From Roseovarius arcticus (GTDB taxonomy: Bacteria > Pseudomonadota > Alphaproteobacteria > Rhodobacterales > Rhodobacteraceae), in the NCBI RefSeq assembly GCF_006125015.1, contig NZ_SZZN01000001.1:3534001-3598000 (forward strand): a stretch of 64,000 nt of DNA, read 5' to 3'. Position 1 is the stretch's first letter. Each line of letters opens with the position of its first letter. A model generated the notes under the pieces. It was not told the DNA's origin. It searched no databases and saw only the letters and a program-made list of their open reading frames with translations. This document shows positions 1 to 9,600 of the stretch, in pieces. The position numbers and the translations under genes were made by a program.

Positions 1-43
1 CGAGCGCTATTGTAATGCTCCGTTAAGATCGAAAGGGGCGCCA

Positions 44-1555
44 ATGGCCGCGACATCACTCATGCTCTGGCTTCAGCTGGGCGCCTTGGCTGCGCTGATC
101 TCATTCGCGGTGCTTTGGTGCGTGGGCCGCTTCATCCCAAGCCCGCCGCGTGCTGTGGCGCCGTGGCATTCGGGCGATGCAGAGGCGAGCTATCTGTTTC
201 AGGACGATCTGATGTTCGATCATGACGCAGGCGCACTTCCCACTGCCGAGGATGGCGCGCAGACTTGGGCAGCCATGCGAACATGGCTGGACCATCGCTT
301 TGCCGATTTGCCGGCCAGCCTTGAGGGACTGATCGAGGATACACCGTTCCTTGCGGCACCGCGCGAGGCAGGCGACACTGCGGTCCTACGCTTGACGCGC
401 ACCGTCCATGGAACACGCGTCACCCTCACCGATCCGCCCCACGCCGCCCCTGCTGAGCGGCATGATATGCGGGCCAGCGCCGCGCGGATGACTGATATCA
501 CCGACACATTCAACGCCGCGCCGCACCCTATCTGGAAGACGGGGACAGATGGCACGATCCTATGGAGAAACGCAGCCTGCGAGGCCGCGTTTGACCCTGC
601 CTTGCATCCGGGCGAGCATACCGCACAAGGCGATAGTCCCACGAGCCGCTTCTGCGTGACGCCCCAAGGGGGGTCGCGGCCCAAATGGTACGAATTATGT
701 ACGACCGAACATAACTGGGGCGGGCTGCATTACGCGACCGATGTCAGCCAAGTCGTCAGTGCCGAAAGGATGCAAAAGGATTTTGTCCAGACCCTGACGA
801 AAACCTTTGCCTACCTGCCAACCGGCCTTGCCGTGTTCGATCGCAACCGCAAGCTGGTTTTGTTCAATCCCGCGCTAATCGACCTTACTTCTTTGGGCGC
901 GGAGTTTCTTATTGCCCAGCCTAACTTGATGGCCTTTTTCGACAGCCTGCGCGACCGCCACGTCATGCCTGAGCCGCGCAGCTATTCCTCATGGCGCACC
1001 CAGATTGGCGAGGTCATCGATGCAGCAGAGGGCGGCCACTACCAAGAGACATGGTCCCTGCCCAACGACGTAACATACCGCGTGACCGGACGGCCACATC
1101 CCGACGGTGCAGTCGCTTTTCTGTTCGATGATATCTCGGCCGAGGTGATGGCAGAGCGGCGTTTCAGGGCTGAACTGGATCTGCGGCAATCTGCGCTGGA
1201 TTGCCTGCCAGAGGCCGTTATTGTCATCGGACCAAACAACGTGCTGGCCTTCTGCAATACCGCCGCAACCGAGTTGCTGAATATCGATCCCGACGCCAGT
1301 TTTGCCGATATGACTGTGCCCGATCTGATGCGCGCCTGTGCAACTGCCCTGCCTGCCCCATCGGTCTGGAGCGAGGTCGAGCGCCGCCTGCGCCAGCGCC
1401 AGCCGGATGCCCCATTGCGTAAATCGGCCGAGATTGCGCCGAACCATTGCCTGACCTACCGGGCCGAGGCGCTATCAGGCGGGGCACGGATGCTGATGCT
1501 GCGCAGCACCATAGACGCGGCCCAGCAAATCCCGGCGCGGCTGGTCGCAGGCTGA
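44..1555 (+). CDS. Membrane-anchored PAS-domain protein, DivL-like but without kinase domain
   Basis: The 503-residue protein starts at an ATG with an AAAGGGG ribosome site at 32-38. It has one N-terminal membrane segment (about residues 8-30) and then PAS-like modules at about 149-240, 255-375 and 384-450. The middle one carries the LPTGLAVFDRNRKL and RVTGRPHPDGA signatures that I associate with the PAS_7 region of alphaproteobacterial DivL. DivL proteins normally continue into a dimerisation helix and a HATPase domain, but this one stops at residue 503 and tsaE begins 40 bp later, so there is no room for a kinase half. Position in front of tsaE is typical of alphaproteobacteria. A signalling or scaffold role is inferred from the domains, and the ligand is unknown. 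Confidence 0.75.
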   Translation: MAATSLMLWLQLGALAALISFAVLWCVGRFIPSPPRAVAPWHSGDAEASYLFQDDLMFDHDAGALPTAEDGAQTWAAMRTWLDHRFADLPASLEGLIEDTPFLAAPREAGDTAVLRLTRTVHGTRVTLTDPPHAAPAERHDMRASAARMTDITDTFNAAPHPIWKTGTDGTILWRNAACEAAFDPALHPGEHTAQGDSPTSRFCVTPQGGSRPKWYELCTTEHNWGGLHYATDVSQVVSAERMQKDFVQTLTKTFAYLPTGLAVFDRNRKLVLFNPALIDLTSLGAEFLIAQPNLMAFFDSLRDRHVMPEPRSYSSWRTQIGEVIDAAEGGHYQETWSLPNDVTYRVTGRPHPDGAVAFLFDDISAEVMAERRFRAELDLRQSALDCLPEAVIVIGPNNVLAFCNTAATELLNIDPDASFADMTVPDLMRACATALPAPSVWSEVERRLRQRQPDAPLRKSAEIAPNHCLTYRAEALSGGARMLMLRSTIDAAQQIPARLVAG

Positions 1556-1595
1556 TCGCGGTTGCAGGTGGCGGCGGCGCGTGTAGTGTCGCGCC

Positions 1596-2078
1596 ATGCA
1601 CAGCCATCCCGACACACTCACAATCACGTCCAGCAGCCCGGGCGATACATGCACCATGGGACGCCGCCTCGGCGCGCACCTATGCGCGGGCGACGTCCTG
1701 CTGCTCAGCGGCGATATTGGCGCGGGCAAGACGCATTTTGCGCGCTGTCTGATACAGTCGGTCTTGGCGCAGCCCGAAGACGTTCCGTCGCCGACCTATA
1801 CAATCGTTCAGACCTATCCCGGCCCCACATGCGAGATTTGGCACGCTGATCTATATCGCCTGCCGGGACCAAATGAGGTGGTCGAACTGGGCCTTATCGA
1901 AGCCTTCGATACTGCGATCTGCCTAGTTGAATGGCCTGATCGGTTAGGCAATCTCGCGCCGCCGTCGGCCCTGAAAATGGATTTCGTCCTCGATGGAAAT
2001 AATGACACCCGCAAAGTGACACTGCACTGGCAGGGCGGGGACTGGCAGACCAAGCTGACGGAGGCGCTGCATGACTGA
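1596..2078 (+). CDS. tsaE: tRNA threonylcarbamoyladenosine biosynthesis ATPase TsaE
   Basis: This is the ATPase subunit of the TsaBDE complex that makes the t6A37 modification of ANN-decoding tRNAs in the cytoplasm. The 160-residue protein has a Walker A loop GDIGAGKT (39-46), the SPTYTIV switch motif shortly after it, the HADLYRL segment and the VEWPDRL motif, all in family order. The length is normal. It overlaps the next gene by 8 bp, which implies translational coupling. TsaB and TsaD are not in this window. Confidence 0.95.
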   Translation: MHSHPDTLTITSSSPGDTCTMGRRLGAHLCAGDVLLLSGDIGAGKTHFARCLIQSVLAQPEDVPSPTYTIVQTYPGPTCEIWHADLYRLPGPNEVVELGLIEAFDTAICLVEWPDRLGNLAPPSALKMDFVLDGNNDTRKVTLHWQGGDWQTKLTEALHD

Positions 2079-3069
2079 TCGCATGGCTCTGGCAAGGGAC
2101 TTCTTGCGCGGCACGGACTGGGCGGGCGCCGATACCGCACCGTTGGCTGGGGACGCGTCAAACCGTCGTTACCTCCGCGTCTCGCGGGGCATGGAAACGG
2201 CGGTGCTGATGGACGCACCACCAGAGCGCGGCGAGGATGTCCGCCCGTTCATCGCCGTCGGCCAACGTCTGCTCGCAGCGGGCCTAAGCCCGCCGCGAAT
2301 TCTCGCCCAAGATACGGATCACGGATTTCTATTGCTCGAAGATTTGGGCGACGATTTATTTGCGCGGATTATCCCGCAAAAGCCAAAGATCGAGCCTGAC
2401 CTGTACCGCGCCGCGACCGACGTCCTGGTCCATCTGCATAGGCAACCTCTGCCTGAAGAGCTCGCCACTTATGATGCAGGCATGATGGCGGACAAAGCGG
2501 CGCTGGCCTTTGAATGGTACGCGGGCGCGGCACAGTGCAGTGCCGCGCATGAAGCCGTCCTCACCGCATTGTCGGCACATGCAGATGATAGCGTTCTGAT
2601 ACAGCGCGACTACCACGCAGAAAATCTGCTGTGGCTGCCCGGCCGTGATGGCGTGGCACGCGTTGGGCTGCTGGATTTTCAGGACGCGATGCGCGGTCAT
2701 CCGGCCTACGATCTCGTCTCGCTTTTGCAGGACGCACGGCGCGATGTACCGCCCGCAATCGCGGCCGACATGCTGGCCTATTATATTGCGCAGACCGGGC
2801 AAGAACAGGACCGCTTTACTGCCGCCTATCATGTGCTGGGCGCACAGCGTAATCTGCGGATCATCGGCGTTTTCGCGCGTCTGTGCCTGCGCGACGGCAA
2901 GGCACATTACATCGATTTAATACCACGTGTCTGGGGACACCTCATGCATGATCTGGACCATCCAGCATTGGCGGACGTGGCCCCATTTATAATTGATGGA
3001 CTGCCCGCGCCGTCCGACGCATTCTTAAGGGATCTGAAAAACCGATGCGCAACGTCCCCACTTCTCTGA
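2071..3069 (+). CDS. amgK: Aminoglycoside-phosphotransferase-fold sugar kinase, AmgK-like
   Basis: The 332-residue protein has an APH-type kinase fold. Catalytic-loop motif QRDYHAENLLWL is followed by the metal-binding LLDFQDA, and the N-terminal lobe contains SNRRYLRV. In Pseudomonas the homologous AmgK phosphorylates MurNAc/GlcNAc at the anomeric carbon, and its partner MurU makes UDP-MurNAc for peptidoglycan recycling. The immediately following gene is a MurU-like nucleotidyltransferase (25-bp overlap), which supports the same role. The exact substrate is inferred from family and pairing. It overlaps tsaE by 8 bp. Confidence 0.8.
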   Translation: MTDRMALARDFLRGTDWAGADTAPLAGDASNRRYLRVSRGMETAVLMDAPPERGEDVRPFIAVGQRLLAAGLSPPRILAQDTDHGFLLLEDLGDDLFARIIPQKPKIEPDLYRAATDVLVHLHRQPLPEELATYDAGMMADKAALAFEWYAGAAQCSAAHEAVLTALSAHADDSVLIQRDYHAENLLWLPGRDGVARVGLLDFQDAMRGHPAYDLVSLLQDARRDVPPAIAADMLAYYIAQTGQEQDRFTAAYHVLGAQRNLRIIGVFARLCLRDGKAHYIDLIPRVWGHLMHDLDHPALADVAPFIIDGLPAPSDAFLRDLKNRCATSPLL

Positions 3070-3740
3070 TGCTCTTTGCCGCCGGTTTCGGCACGCGCAT
3101 GGGCAGCTTGACCGCGGACCGCCCCAAGCCTTTGATCGAGGTCGCCGGGCGCGCCCTATTGGATCATGCGCTTGATATCGGGGCAGACGCGGGCGTGCCG
3201 CGCATCGTGGTTAACGCCCATTACAAGGCCGAGCAAATTGCCGCCCATCTGGCGGGGCGCGATATCGCCATCTCGCGAGAGGCACCCGATATCCTTGATA
3301 CGGGCGGCGGTTTGCGCGCCGCCATGCCGCTGCTGGGTCGGTCGCCAGTTTTTACCATGAATTCAGACGCTATTTGGCACGGACCGAATCCGCTGGCACT
3401 GCTGGCCGAGGCGTGGCGCGACGACATGGATGCCCTCCTGCTATGCGTGCCACCTGCACACGCGATCGGCCATGCCGGCCAAGGCGACTTCGTGATGGAC
3501 GCGGACGGGCGCGCCACACGGGGGGCGGGCCGTGGCCTGATCTATTCTGGTGCCCAGATCATCCGCACTGACGCGCTTGCCGAAATGCCGGATAGTGCGT
3601 TCTCGCTAAATGTAGTCTGGGACAAGATGCTGGCAGACGCGCGCCTCTTTGGCATTTCGTACCCCGGCAACTGGTGCGATGTCGGACACCCCGGCGGCAT
3701 CAAATTGGCCGAGGATATGTTGGAACACCGCGATGTTTGA
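3045..3740 (+). CDS. murU: Sugar-1-phosphate nucleotidyltransferase, MurU-like
   Basis: The 231-residue nucleotidyltransferase begins with the nucleotide-binding signature AAGFGTRMGSLT followed by DRPKPLIEVAGR. NSDAIW at about residue 105 is the metal-binding aspartate region, and the C-terminal segment WCDVGHPGGI is typical of MurU/glucose-1-phosphate thymidylyltransferase-like proteins. Coupled to the AmgK-like kinase, it probably forms UDP-MurNAc from MurNAc-1-phosphate in a de-novo-independent recycling route. The start overlaps the kinase gene by 25 bp, and the 3' end overlaps addB by 8 bp. Confidence 0.8.
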   Translation: MRNVPTSLMLFAAGFGTRMGSLTADRPKPLIEVAGRALLDHALDIGADAGVPRIVVNAHYKAEQIAAHLAGRDIAISREAPDILDTGGGLRAAMPLLGRSPVFTMNSDAIWHGPNPLALLAEAWRDDMDALLLCVPPAHAIGHAGQGDFVMDADGRATRGAGRGLIYSGAQIIRTDALAEMPDSAFSLNVVWDKMLADARLFGISYPGNWCDVGHPGGIKLAEDMLEHRDV

Positions 3741-6663
3741 CCCGCAGGAAGCCCCACGTGTTTTCGGCCTGCCGCCGGGCGTCGACTTTCCCGCTGCTCT
3801 GGTGGATGGCATTTTGGGGCGGCTCAAGGATCAGCCACCCGAGGCAATGGGCCGCGTGCATCTAATCGTCAACACGCAGCGCATGGCGCGGCGCATTCAA
3901 TCACTGTTGGCGCAAGGGGACGCGCGCCTTATGCCGCGCATATCGCTGGTGACAGAGCTTGGGCAAGACTGGACGATGGCCGATATTGCGCCGCCGGCGC
4001 CACCTCTACGCCGTCGGTTGGAGCTGATCCAGCTGATCTCGTCCCTGCTTGATGCCCAGCCCGACCTTGCGCCCCGCACCGCGCTTTACGATTTGGCCTC
4101 CAGCCTCGCGACCCTTATGGACGAGATGGAGGGCGAAGGCGTATCGCCGGACGTTATCGACACGCTGGATATCAGCGATCAATCCGGCCATTGGGAGCGT
4201 ATTCGCGCGTTTTTGAACATTGTGCGCCACTTCACTGAAGGACGCGGCGCACCGGGTGTCGAGGCGCGGCAAAGGCAGGTAATTGAGCGCACCATCCAAC
4301 GTTGGGCAGCCGCGCCGCCGCAGTATCCTGTCTTGCTGGCCGGGTCGACCGGGTCGCGCGGGACAACGCAGATGCTGATGCAAGCAGTTGCGCGACTGCC
4401 TCAGGGCGCGGTAGTCCTGCCGGGCTACGACTTCGACACGCCAGATCATGTCTGGGTGTCAATGAACGATGCGTCGATGCTGAGCGAGGATCATCCGCAA
4501 TACCGTTTTCAGGCACTACGCATGGCGTTGGACCTGGGGCGTGTTCCACCTTGGACAGGGGCGCTGCCCCCCAGCCCCGCACGCGCAAAGCTGGTATCGC
4601 TGGCGCTGCGCCCTGCGCCGATCACCGATCAATGGCTGGACGAGGGTCCAAAACTGGACGCGATCGCAGAAGCGATGGCTGGCGTCACACTGATCGAGGC
4701 CCCGTCGCACCGGATAGAGGCGCTGACCATCGCCATGCGCCTTCGAGAGGCGGCTGAGACAGGCCAGACCGCTGCGTTGATCACACCTGACCGCAGCCTG
4801 ACACGCCGTGTCGCCGCCGCGCTGGACCGGTGGGGCATCATCCCCGACGACAGCGCTGGTATCCCGCTACACCTATCGCCGCCGGGCCGGTTCCTGCGCC
4901 ATGTGGCCGAGCTTGCCCTCGGGCCTCTCACTGCCGAGGCGCTGCTGACGCTGCTGAAACATCCGTTGACGCATACGGGCGGCGACCGGGGCACACATCT
5001 GCTGCTGACCCATGAGCTGGAGCTGCACCTGCGCCGCAACGGCCCGCCATTTCCAAAAGCGGGCGACATCGTCGATTGGGCAGCCGAACTGACACAACCA
5101 ATGGCGCGAGACTGGGCAAACTGGATCGGCGGCCACATCGCGGCGCAGGACGCGCCAGAGGCGAGCCCGCTTGAGGCGCGCGTTGCTGCGCATCTGGCCA
5201 CCGCCGAGGCGATTGCTCAGGGCTGCACTGCCGAGCATACCAGCGAGCTATGGAGCGCGGACGCAGGCAAACCGGCGCGCGAGATTTGCGATTTGCTTAG
5301 CGCCGAGGCGGTACATGGCGGCGATATGACGGCCACCGATTACGCCACGCTATTTGCCGCGATTTTGCGCGGACAGCAGGTGCGTAGCGCTGCGCAGCCC
5401 CATCCTGGAATTCTCATCTGGGGCACGTTGGAGGCCCGCGTTCAGGGCGCGGATATGCTAATCCTTGCTGGCCTGAATGAGGGCAGCTGGCCTGAATCGC
5501 AAACGCCTGACCCATGGCTTAACCGCGCGCTGCGTCATCAAGCGGGCCTCTTGCTGCCTGAGCGGCGCATCGGACTGGCGGCGCATGATTTTCAGCAAGC
5601 GGTCCTGGCGGGCGAGGTATGGCTGACGCGCAGTGCGCGCTCGGACGAGGCCGAGACGGTCGTGTCACGCTGGCTGAACCGGATGCAGAATTTGCTATCA
5701 GGTCTGCCGCAGCAGGGTGGCGACGATGCGCTAAATGCGATGCGGCAACGCGGGCAGGATTGGCTGGACCGCGCCGCCCAACTAGAGGCGGTCGAGGCGA
5801 TCACCCCTGCCCCGCGACCGGCGCCCTGCCCGCCCGTCGATCTACGCCCAAACCGCCTGTCAGTGACTGAGATCAAGCGGCTCATCCGCGATCCCTATGC
5901 GATCTACGCCAAACATGTGCTGGGCCTACGTCCACTGGACCCATTAATGCGCGCGCCCGATGCGTTGCTGCGCGGGATCGTTCTGCATGAGGTGCTGGAA
6001 CGCTTTGTCAAAGACAGTGTAGCCGCCCCCGAGCGCCTGACGCGCGAGGTGCTGATGACCTTGGCCGAAGAGGTGCTGACCAGTAAAGTGCCATGGGCGG
6101 AGGCACGCGCGCTATGGCTTGCACGGCTGGAGCGGGTCGCTGATTGGTTCATCGAGACTGAGGAGGCGCGCCGCGACTTAGCCACGCCCACAGCATTCGA
6201 GGCGCGCGGACAGGCGCAGATGGCCGATTTGGGATTTACCCTCGTGGCGACTGCAGACCGCATTGATATCGACGACCGCGGCTGCTTGCATATCTATGAT
6301 TACAAAACGGGAAAACCGCCGGGCAAAAAGGAACAGATCCACTTCGACAAGCAATTGCTGCTGGAGGCAGCCATCGCCCAGCGCGCTGGCTTTGGCGATT
6401 TGGCGCCCTGCGATGTGGCCCGTGCGGTCTATATCGGCCTTGGCAGCGAGCCGACAGAAATGCCCGCACCGCTGGAGGACGAGCCAGCCAGCAAGGTTTG
6501 GCAGCAGCTGCACGATCTGATCGCCGCCTACCGCGACCTGCGTCAGGGTTATGTTGCGCGCCGCGCGATGCAGGGCAAAAAAGACGCGGGCGACTATGAT
6601 CAGCTTTCGCGGTTTGGCGAGTGGGACATCACCGATGATCCTGTCCCGCAGGAGATGACATGA
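3733..6663 (+). CDS. addB: Double-strand break repair protein AddB, alphaproteobacterial type
   Basis: This is the subunit of the AddAB helicase-nuclease that resects double-strand breaks for RecA-dependent repair and recognises Chi. I chose the ATG at 3733 because it gives the usual MFDP start and an 8-bp overlap with murU; upstream ATGs extend into the murU frame. The 976-residue protein has an inactive helicase-like body and a C-terminal PD-(D/E)XK nuclease with GIVLHEVLERF (about 750) and the IYDYKTGKPPGK catalytic core (about 855). No N-terminal Walker A and no C-terminal cysteine cluster are visible, unlike Firmicute AddB. It is coupled to addA by an ATGA overlap. Confidence 0.93.
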   Translation: MFDPQEAPRVFGLPPGVDFPAALVDGILGRLKDQPPEAMGRVHLIVNTQRMARRIQSLLAQGDARLMPRISLVTELGQDWTMADIAPPAPPLRRRLELIQLISSLLDAQPDLAPRTALYDLASSLATLMDEMEGEGVSPDVIDTLDISDQSGHWERIRAFLNIVRHFTEGRGAPGVEARQRQVIERTIQRWAAAPPQYPVLLAGSTGSRGTTQMLMQAVARLPQGAVVLPGYDFDTPDHVWVSMNDASMLSEDHPQYRFQALRMALDLGRVPPWTGALPPSPARAKLVSLALRPAPITDQWLDEGPKLDAIAEAMAGVTLIEAPSHRIEALTIAMRLREAAETGQTAALITPDRSLTRRVAAALDRWGIIPDDSAGIPLHLSPPGRFLRHVAELALGPLTAEALLTLLKHPLTHTGGDRGTHLLLTHELELHLRRNGPPFPKAGDIVDWAAELTQPMARDWANWIGGHIAAQDAPEASPLEARVAAHLATAEAIAQGCTAEHTSELWSADAGKPAREICDLLSAEAVHGGDMTATDYATLFAAILRGQQVRSAAQPHPGILIWGTLEARVQGADMLILAGLNEGSWPESQTPDPWLNRALRHQAGLLLPERRIGLAAHDFQQAVLAGEVWLTRSARSDEAETVVSRWLNRMQNLLSGLPQQGGDDALNAMRQRGQDWLDRAAQLEAVEAITPAPRPAPCPPVDLRPNRLSVTEIKRLIRDPYAIYAKHVLGLRPLDPLMRAPDALLRGIVLHEVLERFVKDSVAAPERLTREVLMTLAEEVLTSKVPWAEARALWLARLERVADWFIETEEARRDLATPTAFEARGQAQMADLGFTLVATADRIDIDDRGCLHIYDYKTGKPPGKKEQIHFDKQLLLEAAIAQRAGFGDLAPCDVARAVYIGLGSEPTEMPAPLEDEPASKVWQQLHDLIAAYRDLRQGYVARRAMQGKKDAGDYDQLSRFGEWDITDDPVPQEMT

Positions 6664-9600
6664 TGCAGCGCGACGATGCGACACTGGCCCAAATTGCAGC
6701 CGCTCAACCGGGCCGCTCCACTTGGCTGGGGGCAAATGCCGGATCGGGCAAGACGCGGGTTCTGACCGATCGGGTGGCACGGCTGCTGCTGAACGATGTC
6801 GACCCGCAACATATCCTTTGCCTGACGTATACCAAGGCCGCGGCCAGCGAGATGCAGAACCGTCTGTTCAAGCGGCTGGGCGAATGGGCGATGTTGGATA
6901 GCGTCAAGCTGGCATCGGCCCTGCAGGAGCTTGGGATTGAGAGTCGGTTGGACGACGAGGCGCTACGCGGTGCCCGGCGCCTCTTTGCTCGTGCGATCGA
7001 GGCACCGGGCGGGCTCAAGATCCAGACGATCCACTCGTTCTGCGCGTCCCTGCTAAGGCGTTTTCCGCTAGAGGCGGGGGTCAGCCCCCAGTTCGTCGAG
7101 ATGGAGGAGCGAACGGCGCAACTGTTGCGGACCGAAATAGTTGAGCAGATCGGGGCAGGACCGCATGCGGCCAAACTGACGGCGCTGGCGAAATATCACA
7201 CTGGCGAGACGCTGGACGAGCTAACGCGCGAAATCGCCAGTCGCGCGCCGATGTTCGATGCGCCGCGCACCGAGGCGGGGCTGGCGCATGCGCTGGGTCT
7301 GCGCCCCGATGTCAGCCGCCGCAGCGTCGAGGAAGAGGTTTTCCTTGGCGGCGAAACGGGTCTTTTAGGCAAGTTAGTGACTGCTTTAGCATCTGGCAGT
7401 CCCAATGATATCAGGGCAGCGGCCAAGCTGCGCCGCATCTCGTGTCTGGATTTTGGTGCGCTTCCGATTTTGGAGGATGTCTTTCTGACCAAATCGGGCA
7501 AGGCGCCTTTCACTGTGTCGAGCCGCACGCCAACCAAGCCAACGCGAACCGCGCTTGGCCCCACTATGGACCTCATAGACGCATGGATGCACCGTGTTCA
7601 GGATGCGCGCCCCAAACGCGTGGCGCTACAGGCGCTTAACTTAGGCATCGCGCTACAGGATTTCGCTCAAGTGTTCCTACCTGCGTATGCGCGCGCCAAA
7701 CAGCTGCGTGGCTGGCTGGATTTTGACGATCTGATCCTGCGCGCCCGTGCGCTGCTGACCCGGTCGGATGTGGCGGCATGGGTGCTGTTCCGCCTTGATG
7801 GTGGGATTGACCACATTCTGGTGGACGAGGCGCAGGACACCAGCCCGGTCCAATGGCAGGTTATTGACCGCCTCGCGCAGGAATTCACCGCCGGGCAGGG
7901 CGCCCGCGACGGCACCGAGCGCACCATCTTCGTTGTTGGCGACAAAAAACAGTCGATCTATTCCTTTCAGGGGGCTGATCCGCGCGAATTCGACCGAATG
8001 CAGCGCGATTTTGCCGAGCGGTTGGAGGCGGCAGGAACGCCCCTGCAAAGCCAGCGGCTGGAGCACTCATTTCGCTCGTCCAGCGCCGTCCTTGACGTGG
8101 TCGACGCCACATTCAGGGAGCTTGAGGCATCAGGTTTTGCCGCGGATCAGAGCCACATACCGTTTTTTCCTGATATGCCCGGCCGCGTCGATCTGTGGCC
8201 GATAAACCCCGAGGCGCCCGAGGCCGAGGCGCCGCCTTGGCATGCGCCCGTCGACATCAAGGCCAAGGACGATCCAAGCGTTATTCTGGCGACGCAAATT
8301 GCCGATAACATTGCGCACATGATCGAAACCCGCCAACCGATCCCAGACAAAGGCGGCATGAGGCCAGTGCGCGCGGGCGATTTTCTGATCCTCGTGCAGT
8401 CGCGCAGCGATATTTTTCATGAGATCATCAGCGCCTGCAAGGCGCGCAATCTGCCTATAGCAGGGGCCGACCGGATGAAGGTCGCCGCCGAACTGGCGGT
8501 CAAGGATCTGGCGGCGGTCCTCTCATTTTTGTCCACACCCGAGGATGATCTGTCGCTCGCCATCGCGCTGCGCTCGCCGCTGATTGGCTGGGACGAGAGG
8601 CAGCTCTACGATCTGGCGCAGGGGCGCGCGCGCAAATACCTGTGGGAGGCGCTGCGCAAACGTGCAGCGGAATTCCCCGAGACGATGGAGATCCTGAACG
8701 ACCTTCGCAATCAGGCAGATTACCTGCGGCCCTATGATTTGATCGAGCGTATTTTGACGCGCCATGACGGGCGCCGCCGGATGCTGGCCCGCCTGGGCGC
8801 CGAGGCAGAGGATGGCATTGACGCGCTGCTATCTCAGGCGCTTGCGTATGAGCAAAAGGCGGTCGATAGCCTCACCGGTTTTCTCGTCTGGTTGGAGACC
8901 GACGATCTGGAGATCAAGCGCCAGATGGACGCAGCGGGCAACCTGATCCGCGTGATGACAGTGCATGGCGCCAAGGGGCTGGAGGCGCCCATCGTGATCC
9001 TGCCAGAGACGGGCAAGCGCAAGAACGATGTGCGAGCGCAGGTGCTGGACGTCGGCGGTGCGCCGCTGTGGCGGGCCAAATCCGGCGTCATTCCAGACGC
9101 CCAAAGCGAGGTGATTGACCGGATCAAACTGGCCCAAAGCGCCGAGCGGGACCGCCTGCTATATGTCGCGATGACCCGCGCCGAAAAGTGGCTGATCGTG
9201 GCTTCGGCCAAGAAGCCGGGCGATAGCGGGGATAGCTGGTATGAGAAGGTCGCAGCCGGGCTGACGCGCATGGACGCGGTACCCTACCGTATCAACGGCG
9301 CCGATGGCCTGCGGCTGGAGCGGGGTGACTGGACAGCCGCGCCGTCAGCCCCGGACCATAGCGCGCCGCCCAAAGTTGCCGTCCTCCCCTCCTACTTCCA
9401 AACTCATGCGCCAATTCCAGTGGATACGCCCAAGCCCCGCAGCCCGTCGGACTTGGGCGGTGCCAAGGCGCTGCCGGGCGATACCGGCCTTGTTGAAGAA
9501 GCGGCGATGCTGCGAGGCAGCCGCATCCACGCCTTGCTTGAGTTTTTGCCCGCCTTGCCCTCGCATAGCTGGCCCGGCGCTGCCGCGCATATCCTACCGG

